The notes below the pieces were generated by a model. The model searched no databases and was not told where the DNA came from. It saw only the letters and a list, made by a program, of their open reading frames with translations. Both the position numbers and the translations under genes were made by a program. From Candidatus Aegiribacteria sp. MLS_C (GTDB taxonomy: Bacteria; Fermentibacterota; Fermentibacteria; Fermentibacterales; JCC-6), in assembly GCA_002030045.1 (NCBI GenBank), contig LQBI01000032.1:152487-216486 (forward strand): a stretch of DNA of 64,000 bases. Reading direction: 5' to 3'. Of the stretch, positions 44,306-52,505 are shown in pieces; position 1 is the stretch's first letter; each line of letters opens with the position of its first letter.

Positions 44306-46723
44306 TCAGACCGCAGCCATCTCTCCGCCGGCGAAGAGGCTTTCGTAAACTCTGTCCCAGTCGTAGTTGCTGATGACCCTCTCCCTGGCCCGTTTTCGCA
44401 TGTGGCCGTAGGCATCGGGATCCCTGATGATGAGCTCAGTCATCTCCATCATCTTCTGTGCCCAGTCCTCGACGTCACCGGCCCTGGCTATGAGGCCGGT
44501 GATCCCGTCCTCTATTATCTCGCTGGGACCGCCTACGGAAGAGACAAGAGCGGGAACGCCGCTGGCCTGTGCCTCGAGGACTGACATGCCGAATGTATCG
44601 GATTCGCTGGGGAAGACGAATATGTCAGCGATCGAATAGAGCCCGGGAAGCTCCTTGTTGGGCACCTTCCCCAGAAACACCACGTTTTTGCATTCCGACC
44701 ATCTTGAACGCAGTTCTTCCAGGTAGGGCCCCTCACCTGCGATAATGAAACGTGATCCGGGGTATTCCTCAAGCAGCCTCCTGTTGTATCCATCCAGTGC
44801 CACATCCAGGTCCTTGTCGCGGGACACCCTTCCGGTATAGACCAGTACCGGGAAGGCTCCCGAGACTATGCTGGCGTCCAGGGGCGGCTCAGCGCTTGAT
44901 TCAGGCGAGAAGACCCTTGTATCTATTCCTCGGTTGAACTTGGCCACTTTCTTGAACTCGTACCCTCTATGATCCAGGATTCCCATGTACTCGTAGGTGG
45001 GCACACGGACTTCGTCGAAGCAGCTGTAGAACCACTTGATGAAACCCTCTATTATGTCGTTGACCGATTCGTCGGAGACGATCTTGGTGACCTGCTTCGC
45101 ATAGTCGGTATGGTAGATGCCCACCGCCTCGATGTTCATCAGCCTGGCAATCAGTAGACCGGTAAGACCGACGGGTCCGGGTGTGGAGATATAGACACGG
45201 TCAGGTTCGAATTTCGATATGAGGTCGAGGGATTTCAGTATGGAGGGGACTTTGAGGACATACTTCTCGTAACCGGGGATAGTGAAGGAGTCGATGAAGG
45301 GAAGCGATACTACGTTGTCGTTTTGGGTATGCACCCGCTCCTCACCGGTCAGGGCCGTGACTATCCTGAAGCCTGGATTCTCCCTGGAAGCTATCCTGGA
45401 GACCTTGTCCAGGGTCACTGAGACTCCGTTCATGTCCGTGAATGTGTCCGTGAACCAGAGCAGCCGCATATCCTTCCTGTCCGTGCAGGGACCCAGGTAT
45501 TCCCTCGAGAGGCCGTCGAGCAGGTTCTTGTTCGAGAACATGTCCCTGACCGCGGTGAAGAATGGCAGCAGCAGGAATACACCGGGTATGGAGGCGGAGG
45601 CGTTGGTGATGAAACCGACGAGGTCCCCGTCGTTAACGTCCTTCTTGACGGAATGGACAAGGGCAAGCACGAACTCGTCCGAAAGCTCCGCGATCCTGGT
45701 GTATAGAAGGTCCAGCTTCTTCTGCATCGGCTGGTCCCTGTGGACTTTCATGTCCTCTATGAGGTTGTTGATAATACGGTAGAGCCTTGCCTGCCTACCC
45801 CTTGAGCTGGCCAATCGCCTCAGGAACAGCTTCTCCTTCAGTCTGAAGTCCCTCTTCTCGAAAATGTACTCGGTCAGCGAACTGAACAGGTTCCTCGACG
45901 AATTGCTGGGTTTCTCCCGGGAGAACTCATAGGCGATCTTGTAGACGGTGAACACCAGGGACTGGTAGTCATTGCTGCGGCCCTGGCACTGGCCCTGGCC
46001 ACTCCTTATCTCCTCGAGGAACTCCTTCGGAGAGGAGGCTTCCGCAAGGGTGCAGGTCTGCCCTATGAAAAGGCCTGCATGGTCGTCTGATCCGCCGGTC
46101 AGCGATTTTATCCAGGGAGTGGAACCCCATGGTTCCAGGCGGTGTTTCCTTCGCAGATCCTCCAGCCTGGTCTCGTCGAGTGACTCGAGGACCCTTGTCC
46201 AGGTGCTGTTATTCACCTTGTTCCTGCCTCCGTTGAGCCCCTCGAAGCTGTTGAACATCAGCATCAGTTTCTCGAGATGATGTATCTCCAGCATTCCGTT
46301 GACCGGATAGGTCGCATGAGCCACCGAGTGGGCGAGGCGTCTCTCTCCTATGTAGCTGCGGAGGTGGTAGATGTTGTTCCTTATGCGCTGGATCTCGTCG
46401 AACTCGTCCTGATCAAGGCCGTAGACGAGAAGGTGGATCTTGCAGCCGTCTTCCGGGAAGTACGTGGTGAACTCCACTCCGGTGAAAGTGTCGTCGGGAT
46501 GGTTCTCCGCAAGCATCAGCGCACCCTGGATGCGATTGTGGTCGGTGATGGTGACGAAGTCCATTCCCCGGTCCTTCGCCATGCTGTATACGGTCTCGGG
46601 GTCGGTATAGGATTCCTTTGCGCCGAGTCTCTTGAGGAACCATTCCGAAGGGTGTTCGGAGTACTTCGAGTGGACATGCATATCGACCCTGGCAGGTCTT
46701 GTCAGCTTCCTGGACTGCAGCAT
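44306..46723 (-). CDS. PHP-domain/GT4 glycosyltransferase fusion
   Basis: 805 residues; AAGGAG before ATG 46723. Residues 10-240 form a PHP metal-dependent hydrolase domain with the expected ligands: DMHVHSKYSEHP, ITDHN, GVEF, SVAHATYP, GGSDDHAG. Residues 240-400 are helical and unassigned. Residues 415-800 are a GT4 glycosyltransferase (RLLWFTDTFTDMNGVSVTL, FPVLVYTGRVSRDKDLDVAL, DTFGMSVLEAQASGVP, with Asp in place of the first Glu of E-x7-E). No signal peptide. It probably builds a membrane-anchored or surface glycan, with the PHP part removing a phosphate or another group (inference). Confidence 0.85.
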   Translation of the reverse strand: MLQSRKLTRPARVDMHVHSKYSEHPSEWFLKRLGAKESYTDPETVYSMAKDRGMDFVTITDHNRIQGALMLAENHPDDTFTGVEFTTYFPEDGCKIHLLVYGLDQDEFDEIQRIRNNIYHLRSYIGERRLAHSVAHATYPVNGMLEIHHLEKLMLMFNSFEGLNGGRNKVNNSTWTRVLESLDETRLEDLRRKHRLEPWGSTPWIKSLTGGSDDHAGLFIGQTCTLAEASSPKEFLEEIRSGQGQCQGRSNDYQSLVFTVYKIAYEFSREKPSNSSRNLFSSLTEYIFEKRDFRLKEKLFLRRLASSRGRQARLYRIINNLIEDMKVHRDQPMQKKLDLLYTRIAELSDEFVLALVHSVKKDVNDGDLVGFITNASASIPGVFLLLPFFTAVRDMFSNKNLLDGLSREYLGPCTDRKDMRLLWFTDTFTDMNGVSVTLDKVSRIASRENPGFRIVTALTGEERVHTQNDNVVSLPFIDSFTIPGYEKYVLKVPSILKSLDLISKFEPDRVYISTPGPVGLTGLLIARLMNIEAVGIYHTDYAKQVTKIVSDESVNDIIEGFIKWFYSCFDEVRVPTYEYMGILDHRGYEFKKVAKFNRGIDTRVFSPESSAEPPLDASIVSGAFPVLVYTGRVSRDKDLDVALDGYNRRLLEEYPGSRFIIAGEGPYLEELRSRWSECKNVVFLGKVPNKELPGLYSIADIFVFPSESDTFGMSVLEAQASGVPALVSSVGGPSEIIEDGITGLIARAGDVEDWAQKMMEMTELIIRDPDAYGHMRKRARERVISNYDWDRVYESLFAGGEMAAV

Positions 46724-46826
46724 TGCTCCTTCCCTTCCGGTCAGTGTCTGGCATGTGGAGTACCAGCGATTAAGGACCGCCAGGAGAAAATATTGAGCAA
46801 GTGTTAATTAAATGTGAAGATAGCGT

Positions 46827-48035
46827 TTAAGGATGGTCAACCTTACTGGAGGTGGCATGTCCTGTACTCCCTTCCCGGCTCTCATCGGAGACGCGGGAGA
46901 AAACCCTGATCTCGTGGAAGATGACGAAGGCACCCAGGATCATCGGAAGGTACAGCAGGAATGACCGCTGCAGAAGCGAGAAGACCACGAGCCTGGATTC
47001 CGGGAGTATCACCGACATCAGCGCCGCGATGCTGAACTCGGCTATGCCGCTTCCGCCGGGGCTTGGAGAGAAGTACAGGATGCACATGAGAACGGCCTGT
47101 ATGGAGATCACAGTCATGAAGTCGCTCCGAATGCACATTCCCAGGAGGATCGTATAGGCTATCGAGTACTTGTTCAGATAGAGAGCGAGAGTCAGGACAA
47201 GGCTCAGGGGTATCATCATCCTGTTGTGGCTGAAGAAATTCCTGGACGAATCGCTGAACGTTTCGACCTCCAGCGAGATCCTGTCGGTAAGCCGTCCGAG
47301 CATTCTTCCCAACCTTGGGAAGTGTGCTTTCGTCCGGCCCGTTATCCTGCTCATCAGACTGATGAAAAGCTGTGGTCTTGAAAAGGCCACCACCAGAAGC
47401 AGGAACTCCACCGAGAACACGATGAAAGAGATCAGGACGACGCCTGTGAAGCCACTTCCCAGACGCTCGGACAGAACTGCGTATGAAACTGCCGCTCCGC
47501 ATATGAAGACGACAATGGTCGACAGGTAGTTGAAGGCGGCCACGAACACGGCCTGGCCGATGGATCCGCCCTTGCGATGGTACACGTAGAACTGGGCGGG
47601 GCCCCCTCCCCCCTGGGAAGGGGTTATGGCACCGACGAAGGTATTGGCCAGGTTCGCCCTGACGCTGGTCATGAACTCCACCGAGGGATCGAGGCGCTTC
47701 ATGAACACATGGTTGCGGTAGCTCCCGAGGACCACATCAAGAAGCATTAGGAATACTGTAAATCCAAACCATGCAGTATCATAATGCTGGAAGGCTTCAA
47801 GTATCCCCTCGGATCTCGTCAGGACAAAGAGGGCGGCCAGAGAGACGATGGTGATGCTGCAGAACAGCGCCAGACCTCTGCGCAGCCTTCTCCGGCTGAT
47901 CGTTCCCAGGATGCGGGAGGAAGACTGTGGACCGCTCCCTTCGGGATCATCAGCTCCCCTTATACCGGTCTCCTCCTCCGGGGACACTCCCACTCCTAGC
48001 AGTCTGACTGCAGGGAGGTTACCGCCGGAATCCAT
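46827..48035 (-). CDS. YbhN/AglD-like flippase-type integral membrane protein
   Basis: 402 residues with about eight membrane helices after a ~50-residue polar N-terminus. It matches the UPF0104/lysylphosphatidylglycerol-synthase membrane-domain family: NLANTFVGAITPSQGGGGPAQFYVYHRKG, then LYFSPSPGGSGIAEFSI, the PSPGGxGxxE motif. Members are proposed to move or modify lipid-linked sugars. The gene overlaps the methyltransferase gene by 40 bases and precedes the PHP-GT4 gene. Confidence 0.85.
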   Translation of the reverse strand: MDSGGNLPAVRLLGVGVSPEEETGIRGADDPEGSGPQSSSRILGTISRRRLRRGLALFCSITIVSLAALFVLTRSEGILEAFQHYDTAWFGFTVFLMLLDVVLGSYRNHVFMKRLDPSVEFMTSVRANLANTFVGAITPSQGGGGPAQFYVYHRKGGSIGQAVFVAAFNYLSTIVVFICGAAVSYAVLSERLGSGFTGVVLISFIVFSVEFLLLVVAFSRPQLFISLMSRITGRTKAHFPRLGRMLGRLTDRISLEVETFSDSSRNFFSHNRMMIPLSLVLTLALYLNKYSIAYTILLGMCIRSDFMTVISIQAVLMCILYFSPSPGGSGIAEFSIAALMSVILPESRLVVFSLLQRSFLLYLPMILGAFVIFHEIRVFSRVSDESREGSTGHATSSKVDHP

Positions 48036-48754
48036 ACCACCAGTGTTTCCTGTCTGTTTACTGATGAACCTGTATCCGGGCCGTAAGAGTAGTGTCTCAA
48101 GCGCCCGACCTGGCCCAGGAAGGCACCGTTCCCGAGATATCTCTCGCTGTATGCCATCTCCACCGGCCTGTTGCAGTCGTGGACGAACACGTCGGAATCA
48201 TCAGCCCTCAGGACCGATGCGATGAAGATGCTCTTCATCCTTCCCGGACTTGACTGGCGCATGCCATTCGGGGCGTCCACGAGAACGACGTCCCATTCGT
48301 CTTCAAGGATTCCGCTCGGGAGAAGGACAGGGAGCGAAGCCGGTCTGTCCAGCAGCTCCCGCCACTGGTGCCTTTCAGTCCCGTACTCCACCAGGTATGC
48401 CTCCATAATAGGGTCCTCGCCGGTCACCCTCTGCAGCCAGACCGGATCGTCCTCGATGAAGACCGTCCTGCCTCCCCGGTTGACCTTCCTCCAGTAGGTG
48501 CTGTCGTTGCCCAGACCGAAGACCAGAAACCTGCATGGCCCCCTTTTCTTCAGAATGCGGGTAATGAGCCGTATCTCAGAGGGTCTCATGCAGATGTTGT
48601 AGAGGAGCTTCATGGTGGTTGTCCTGGGTCTGTCGGGCCTCCGTACGCATGATTCCATCACCGGTACGAAGACCGTCCGCCTGAGCAGGTCCATGAACTT
48701 CGTGAAACCGCTCTTCCATATCAGAGTCTCTCGGATGGACCAGACTAAACCCAT
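47996..48754 (-). CDS. DUF579/GXM-like polysaccharide methyltransferase
   Basis: 252 residues; GGAGG before ATG 48754. The order of motifs follows plant glucuronoxylan 4-O-methyltransferases (DUF579; GXM, IRX15): CRFLVFGLGNDSTYWRKVN (SAM-binding glycine loop), GGRTVFIEDDPVWL, WDVVLVDAPNGM, GRMKSIFIASVL and DSDVFVHDCNRPVEMAYSERYL. No transmembrane helix. It probably O-methylates a uronic acid or other sugar of an exported glycan. It is first in an operon with the flippase-like protein and PHP-GT4. Confidence 0.75.
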   Translation of the reverse strand: MGLVWSIRETLIWKSGFTKFMDLLRRTVFVPVMESCVRRPDRPRTTTMKLLYNICMRPSEIRLITRILKKRGPCRFLVFGLGNDSTYWRKVNRGGRTVFIEDDPVWLQRVTGEDPIMEAYLVEYGTERHQWRELLDRPASLPVLLPSGILEDEWDVVLVDAPNGMRQSSPGRMKSIFIASVLRADDSDVFVHDCNRPVEMAYSERYLGNGAFLGQVGRLRHYSYGPDTGSSVNRQETLVVWIPAVTSLQSDC

Positions 48755-49132
48755 AGGAGCCTCCGTACTTCCTGAATACCATATCGGTAAACTGCAGGCC
48801 AGCCTTTGGTGTGAAGATAGGCAGCCAGTGTTAAACAGGAGTTAACATCCGATCATCAATCACGCGGTGTTCTTTGGCCGTCCGGTTAGAACCCTGGCCG
48901 GCGGTTGCCGCGGCACTGCTCAGTGTCGCCCTCCGGAACCGAGAGACCACACTGGCGAGTGCAATTATGCCGGTTGACCCTTTCGGATACGGAAGGAGAG
49001 AGTGAAAGGGCCGGGGTCATCATGACACCCGCCTCCGAGATCTACGCAATGCCCTCGACCTTCTCGAGGACCGCATTCTAAACCCCTAGACATAATGGTT
49101 GGACCACCACTTCTGATTAGGGGGCCTTACCC
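48755..49132. other. 378-base region upstream of the glycan operon
   Basis: Likely holds the promoter of the methyltransferase operon (minus strand), with GTTAACTCC and TTTAACACTGGC around 48825-48850, but I cannot fix -35/-10 boxes. No gene recognised; a short frame at 49021 lacks an SD. Confidence 0.3.
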
Positions 49133-49620
49133 TTGTCAGAAAACCTCAACCGGAAGAGTGGTCCATTGTGTGATGTCCATAAGGACAGCATCAAGATTGC
49201 GGTTGCCGAGGAAGGTCGTGAGCCAGCGAAGCTTCTGGCTTCCATTCCCGGGGATAATGGTAAGCTTATCAAGCAGACAAGCAAGCTCGGGCCGAACAGG
49301 AGCATCAGGTGCTGTGACGAGGCGGGTCCTGGAGGCTACACGGTCTACCGCGCATTGACTGAGGCGGGGATTCACTGTAAAGTGGTCGCTCCCTCCATGA
49401 TTCCCTAACAGAGTGGCAAGCGGGTCAAGACCGACAGGCTCGATGCAGAGAATCTTACCTCCGTTCCGGTGACCTCACTGAGGTCTGTGTACCTGATGAG
49501 ACCACCGAGAGCATCAGGAACCTGGTCAGGCTCAGGGAGGATGCCTGGATTGCCCGGCATAAGACAAGGCGGCAGTTGAATCAGTTCCTGCTTCGCAAGG
49601 GTCGAATATATCCAGGATAA
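49133..49620 (+). pseudogene. IS110-family transposase fragment
   Basis: The translation DVHKDSIKIAVAEEGREP ... RCCDEAGPGGYTVYRALTEAG ... VVAPSMIP matches the N-terminal DEDD domain of IS110 transposases. It is broken by a TAA right after SMIP, continues KRVKTDRLDAENL, shifts frame near 49455 and continues DLTEVCVPDETTESIRNLVR to a stop at 49618-49620. The C-terminal transposase half is missing. A dead relic next to the right 41-bp repeat. Confidence 0.85.
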
Positions 49621-49906
49621 TATAATAATGCTATCCAGGAGGTTAGGTCAAAAGTCAATCTGATGAGTGCCTTCCTGTCAGTTCTGTGGTTTCTGTCGGT
49701 ATGCTTGATCGAAATACCTCATACGAGACATTCCAACCAATAGCTTCAACCATATATGGCGCACTTTCAGTGCAGAACAGTGTTCGGAAGGTGTCATGGA
49801 AGTGTAGCGGATGTGGAACCCGGAGCGGATTCGTTCACAGGATAAATTGAAGATGTGCATGGATCTGTAGTGATCGTGCAGAGTAATCGTAGAAGATCTC
49901 TTGATA
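49621..49906. other. 286-base region without a gene
   Basis: AT-rich debris between the IS110 relic and the right copy of the 41-bp repeat. No open frame with conserved features. Confidence 0.35.
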
Positions 49907-49947
49907 CTGGAAAAGGTTCGAGGGCGGGGATGGACCCCGCCCTCTTC
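49907..49947 (-). terminator. terminator hairpin; right copy of a 41-bp inverted repeat
   Basis: Identical over 41 bases to the reverse complement of 43820-43860. It serves as the terminator of the VIT/VWA gene, 19 bases past its stop codon on the minus strand. Confidence 0.85.
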
Positions 49948-49965
49948 CGCTTCGCCCGGGGTGTT

Positions 49966-52398
49966 CTACCAGGTCTTCTGGAAGCTGTACTGCAGCCTGA
50001 TGATGCCGGCCCCGTCCGGTGGCGCCGGCAGGTCCAGGCCCGTCAGGATGTCGCAGAGTTCGCCGTCCAGGCCGTCGTCCAGACCCTGGCCGGACACGGA
50101 CACCGAGGTGATGGCACCCGATCCGTTCACCGTCACCTCGAAGGTCACGGTGCCGGTGGGCCAGTCGTCTGCGTTATCCAGTCCCTCCACGAAGGCGCCG
50201 TATGCTTCCTCAAGCTCCTCCGCCATCTCCCTGGCGGCGGAACGCACCACCGAGGGGAGCAGACCCAATGTGGGGGATGCCGACACGTGGGTCACGGAAG
50301 GCAACCAGCTGGTCTCCCAGCCGTCGCCGTCGTAGTAGTCCAGGGAGGGCTCGTTGCACTCCTCGCCGGAAACCAGGCCTGCCCCGCCGAAGCCCAGGGA
50401 CTGGGAGACCGAGGGAGAGGCAGCGTATGAAGACCTGTTCATGGCGCCTCCCCTTCCTCCGCTCTCTCCGAAGACGCCCTCGTAGGAGACGCCTTCGGGC
50501 ATGTTCACGGGGACCTGCACGGTGATCGGCTCGCCGCTGTCCGGGTCGGTGCGCACCTCCTCCGAGACCGCCACGAATGCGGTGTACTCGCTCATTATCT
50601 GGTAGTCCAGCGCGGTGTCGGTTATCTCGTCGATTATGTCCTGGCTGGCATTCACGTAGCCGTAGCTGTCGTACATCTGACGGTTGAGCTCGTGGATCCT
50701 CTTCCTGGCCCAGAGGGTGGCTACGACGTCGTTTGCCTCCTGGTCGGCGGGAAGGGCCACGTCCATCTCCTGGGACCATCTCCGGCCGGCCACTGTGCCG
50801 GTGATGCGGACCCGGTCGGTGCCGGAACCGTCGTACTGTCCGACTATGACAAGGGGTTCTCCGGCGTAGAGGTCCGGTATCCTGGAGGGGTAGACGTCGT
50901 GCACCTGAAGGTCTCCCCAGTCGATGCCGATGCCCACCAGGTAGGGGTCGTTTATCTTGTTGTAGATGTCGCCCACCGCCTCCTCGGGGTCCTCGTTGAG
51001 GCCCACGTAGTAGGCGTGTCCCCTGCCCTCCTCGGCCAGGCCCTCTATTAGGTACCTGTTGGTGCTGGAGCCGACGCCGATGCTGAAGAGCCTGGTGTTC
51101 TCGCCCAGGGTGGACTGGAGCTCGCCCAGTATCTCCGCCTCGTTGCCTATGTAGCCGTCGGTGAGGAAGATGACGAACCTCATCCTCTCCGGGTCCTCGG
51201 GGTAACCGATGGCGGCCCTGACGCCCTCGATCATCATGGTTCCGCCCATGCCGCTCATTGTGTTGATATAGGCGATGCCCTGCCGGACGTTCTCCGGGGT
51301 GTTGGGAAGGGGCGTCCTGGACATGCTGCTGGCGGTCTCGCTGAACCTCATGATCTGGAATGTGTCATCGGGGTTCATGCCGGCGACGAACTGTCTGACC
51401 GTCTCCTTGGCCACCTCCATGGGCTGGCCGCTCATGGATCCCGAGCAGTCCACCACGAAGAACATCTCCTTGGGAGTTATCTCGTCCACGGAGATGTCGG
51501 CGTCGGGCTGCAGTATGAGCATGAAGTGTCCGCCCATGGCCCCGTTGTGAGCGATGACGCCGCTCTGTATCCTGTCGGAGGCCGTGGTGTACCTGAATAC
51601 GAAGTCCCTGTTGGGTATCTCCTCTGCGTTCTCCAGCTCGATGGTCAGAATGCCGTTCAGGCCGACCCGCATATCGACCTCGTGGTTGACGGACTCGTAG
51701 TCCTGGATGGCGACACCGGTATTGAGGTTGAGCTGAAGTTCGATGTCGTAGCCGGCCCTGGTCCCCTCTGGGACCACCGGCGGAGTGATCCTGTCCGCGT
51801 CCTCCACTGAGGTGGCTATCTGGTAGATACCGAATACGTTCATTATGTGCTCACCTGGAGGCAGGAACCTGGGACCCACCACCATGGGGAAGACTATCTC
51901 GTATTCGCCGTCGTCGTACTCGACCGGCGCCACGTAGCTTATCTCTATGACGATGCTGTCCCCGGGAAGGATGTTGCCCACGCTCTGGGTGAATATGTTC
52001 GGCCTCTCCTGCTCCAGGAGGCTGGCCGTCTGCCCGGCGGCGATGGCGTCGTCGTAGATCTGCCTGGCCAGCTGCCTCTCGTGGATCTTGCCCTCGATGA
52101 GCCTGTCCCCTATCCACATGTTCATTCGGTCAACGGCCCCGCTCTGAGGCAGCGGGAAGGTGTAGACAGCCTCTATCACCTGGTCGTAGGGGTTGCCGTA
52201 GACCTGCCTGACGGTGGCCCTCTGCAGGTTGCCGCTGACGTCGATGACGACGGCGGTGTGTTCCAGCGGAAGGTCCCCCACCACGCCTTCCTCGCCTGTT
52301 ACCTGCATCCTTCCGCTGCCGCTCTCGTCCAGGGGCTGCGCGGTGGATACAGCGGCGACCGTGAGGATGACCGCCGCGGTCAGGATACTTCTTAACAT
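49966..52398 (-). CDS. secreted VIT/VWA-domain protein with AgmX/PglI-like C-terminus
   Basis: 810 residues from ATG 52398 (GGAGG seven bases upstream; the frame continues far upstream through an unrelated gene and is not coding there). Signal peptide MLRSILTAAVILTVAAVSTA. Residues 25-160 are a VIT domain (VYTFPLPQSGAVDRMNMWIG, QIYDDAIAAGQTASLLEQ). Residues 300-480 are a VWA domain with MIDAS DCSGSMSGQP and FLTDGYIGN. The last 80 residues resemble the AgmX/PglI C-terminal domain (LPAPPDGAGIIRLQYSF). Envelope protein, probably in protein-protein adhesion or assembly; partners unknown. Confidence 0.9.
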   Translation of the reverse strand: MLRSILTAAVILTVAAVSTAQPLDESGSGRMQVTGEEGVVGDLPLEHTAVVIDVSGNLQRATVRQVYGNPYDQVIEAVYTFPLPQSGAVDRMNMWIGDRLIEGKIHERQLARQIYDDAIAAGQTASLLEQERPNIFTQSVGNILPGDSIVIEISYVAPVEYDDGEYEIVFPMVVGPRFLPPGEHIMNVFGIYQIATSVEDADRITPPVVPEGTRAGYDIELQLNLNTGVAIQDYESVNHEVDMRVGLNGILTIELENAEEIPNRDFVFRYTTASDRIQSGVIAHNGAMGGHFMLILQPDADISVDEITPKEMFFVVDCSGSMSGQPMEVAKETVRQFVAGMNPDDTFQIMRFSETASSMSRTPLPNTPENVRQGIAYINTMSGMGGTMMIEGVRAAIGYPEDPERMRFVIFLTDGYIGNEAEILGELQSTLGENTRLFSIGVGSSTNRYLIEGLAEEGRGHAYYVGLNEDPEEAVGDIYNKINDPYLVGIGIDWGDLQVHDVYPSRIPDLYAGEPLVIVGQYDGSGTDRVRITGTVAGRRWSQEMDVALPADQEANDVVATLWARKRIHELNRQMYDSYGYVNASQDIIDEITDTALDYQIMSEYTAFVAVSEEVRTDPDSGEPITVQVPVNMPEGVSYEGVFGESGGRGGAMNRSSYAASPSVSQSLGFGGAGLVSGEECNEPSLDYYDGDGWETSWLPSVTHVSASPTLGLLPSVVRSAAREMAEELEEAYGAFVEGLDNADDWPTGTVTFEVTVNGSGAITSVSVSGQGLDDGLDGELCDILTGLDLPAPPDGAGIIRLQYSFQKTW

Positions 52399-52505
52399 TT
52401 CACTACCTCCATGGTGAGTTGTTCTCCGTTTCCGGTCCTGATACATTCGGCGGGTCCGGAGTATTCCATGCCGTGAGGAAAGAAGTGTGCGGAAGGGGTC
52501 CCGGA

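Noticed and set aside
49133..49620. Active insertion sequence
   Set aside because: Contains a stop, a frameshift and lacks the C-terminal half; no terminal repeats or second gene were seen.
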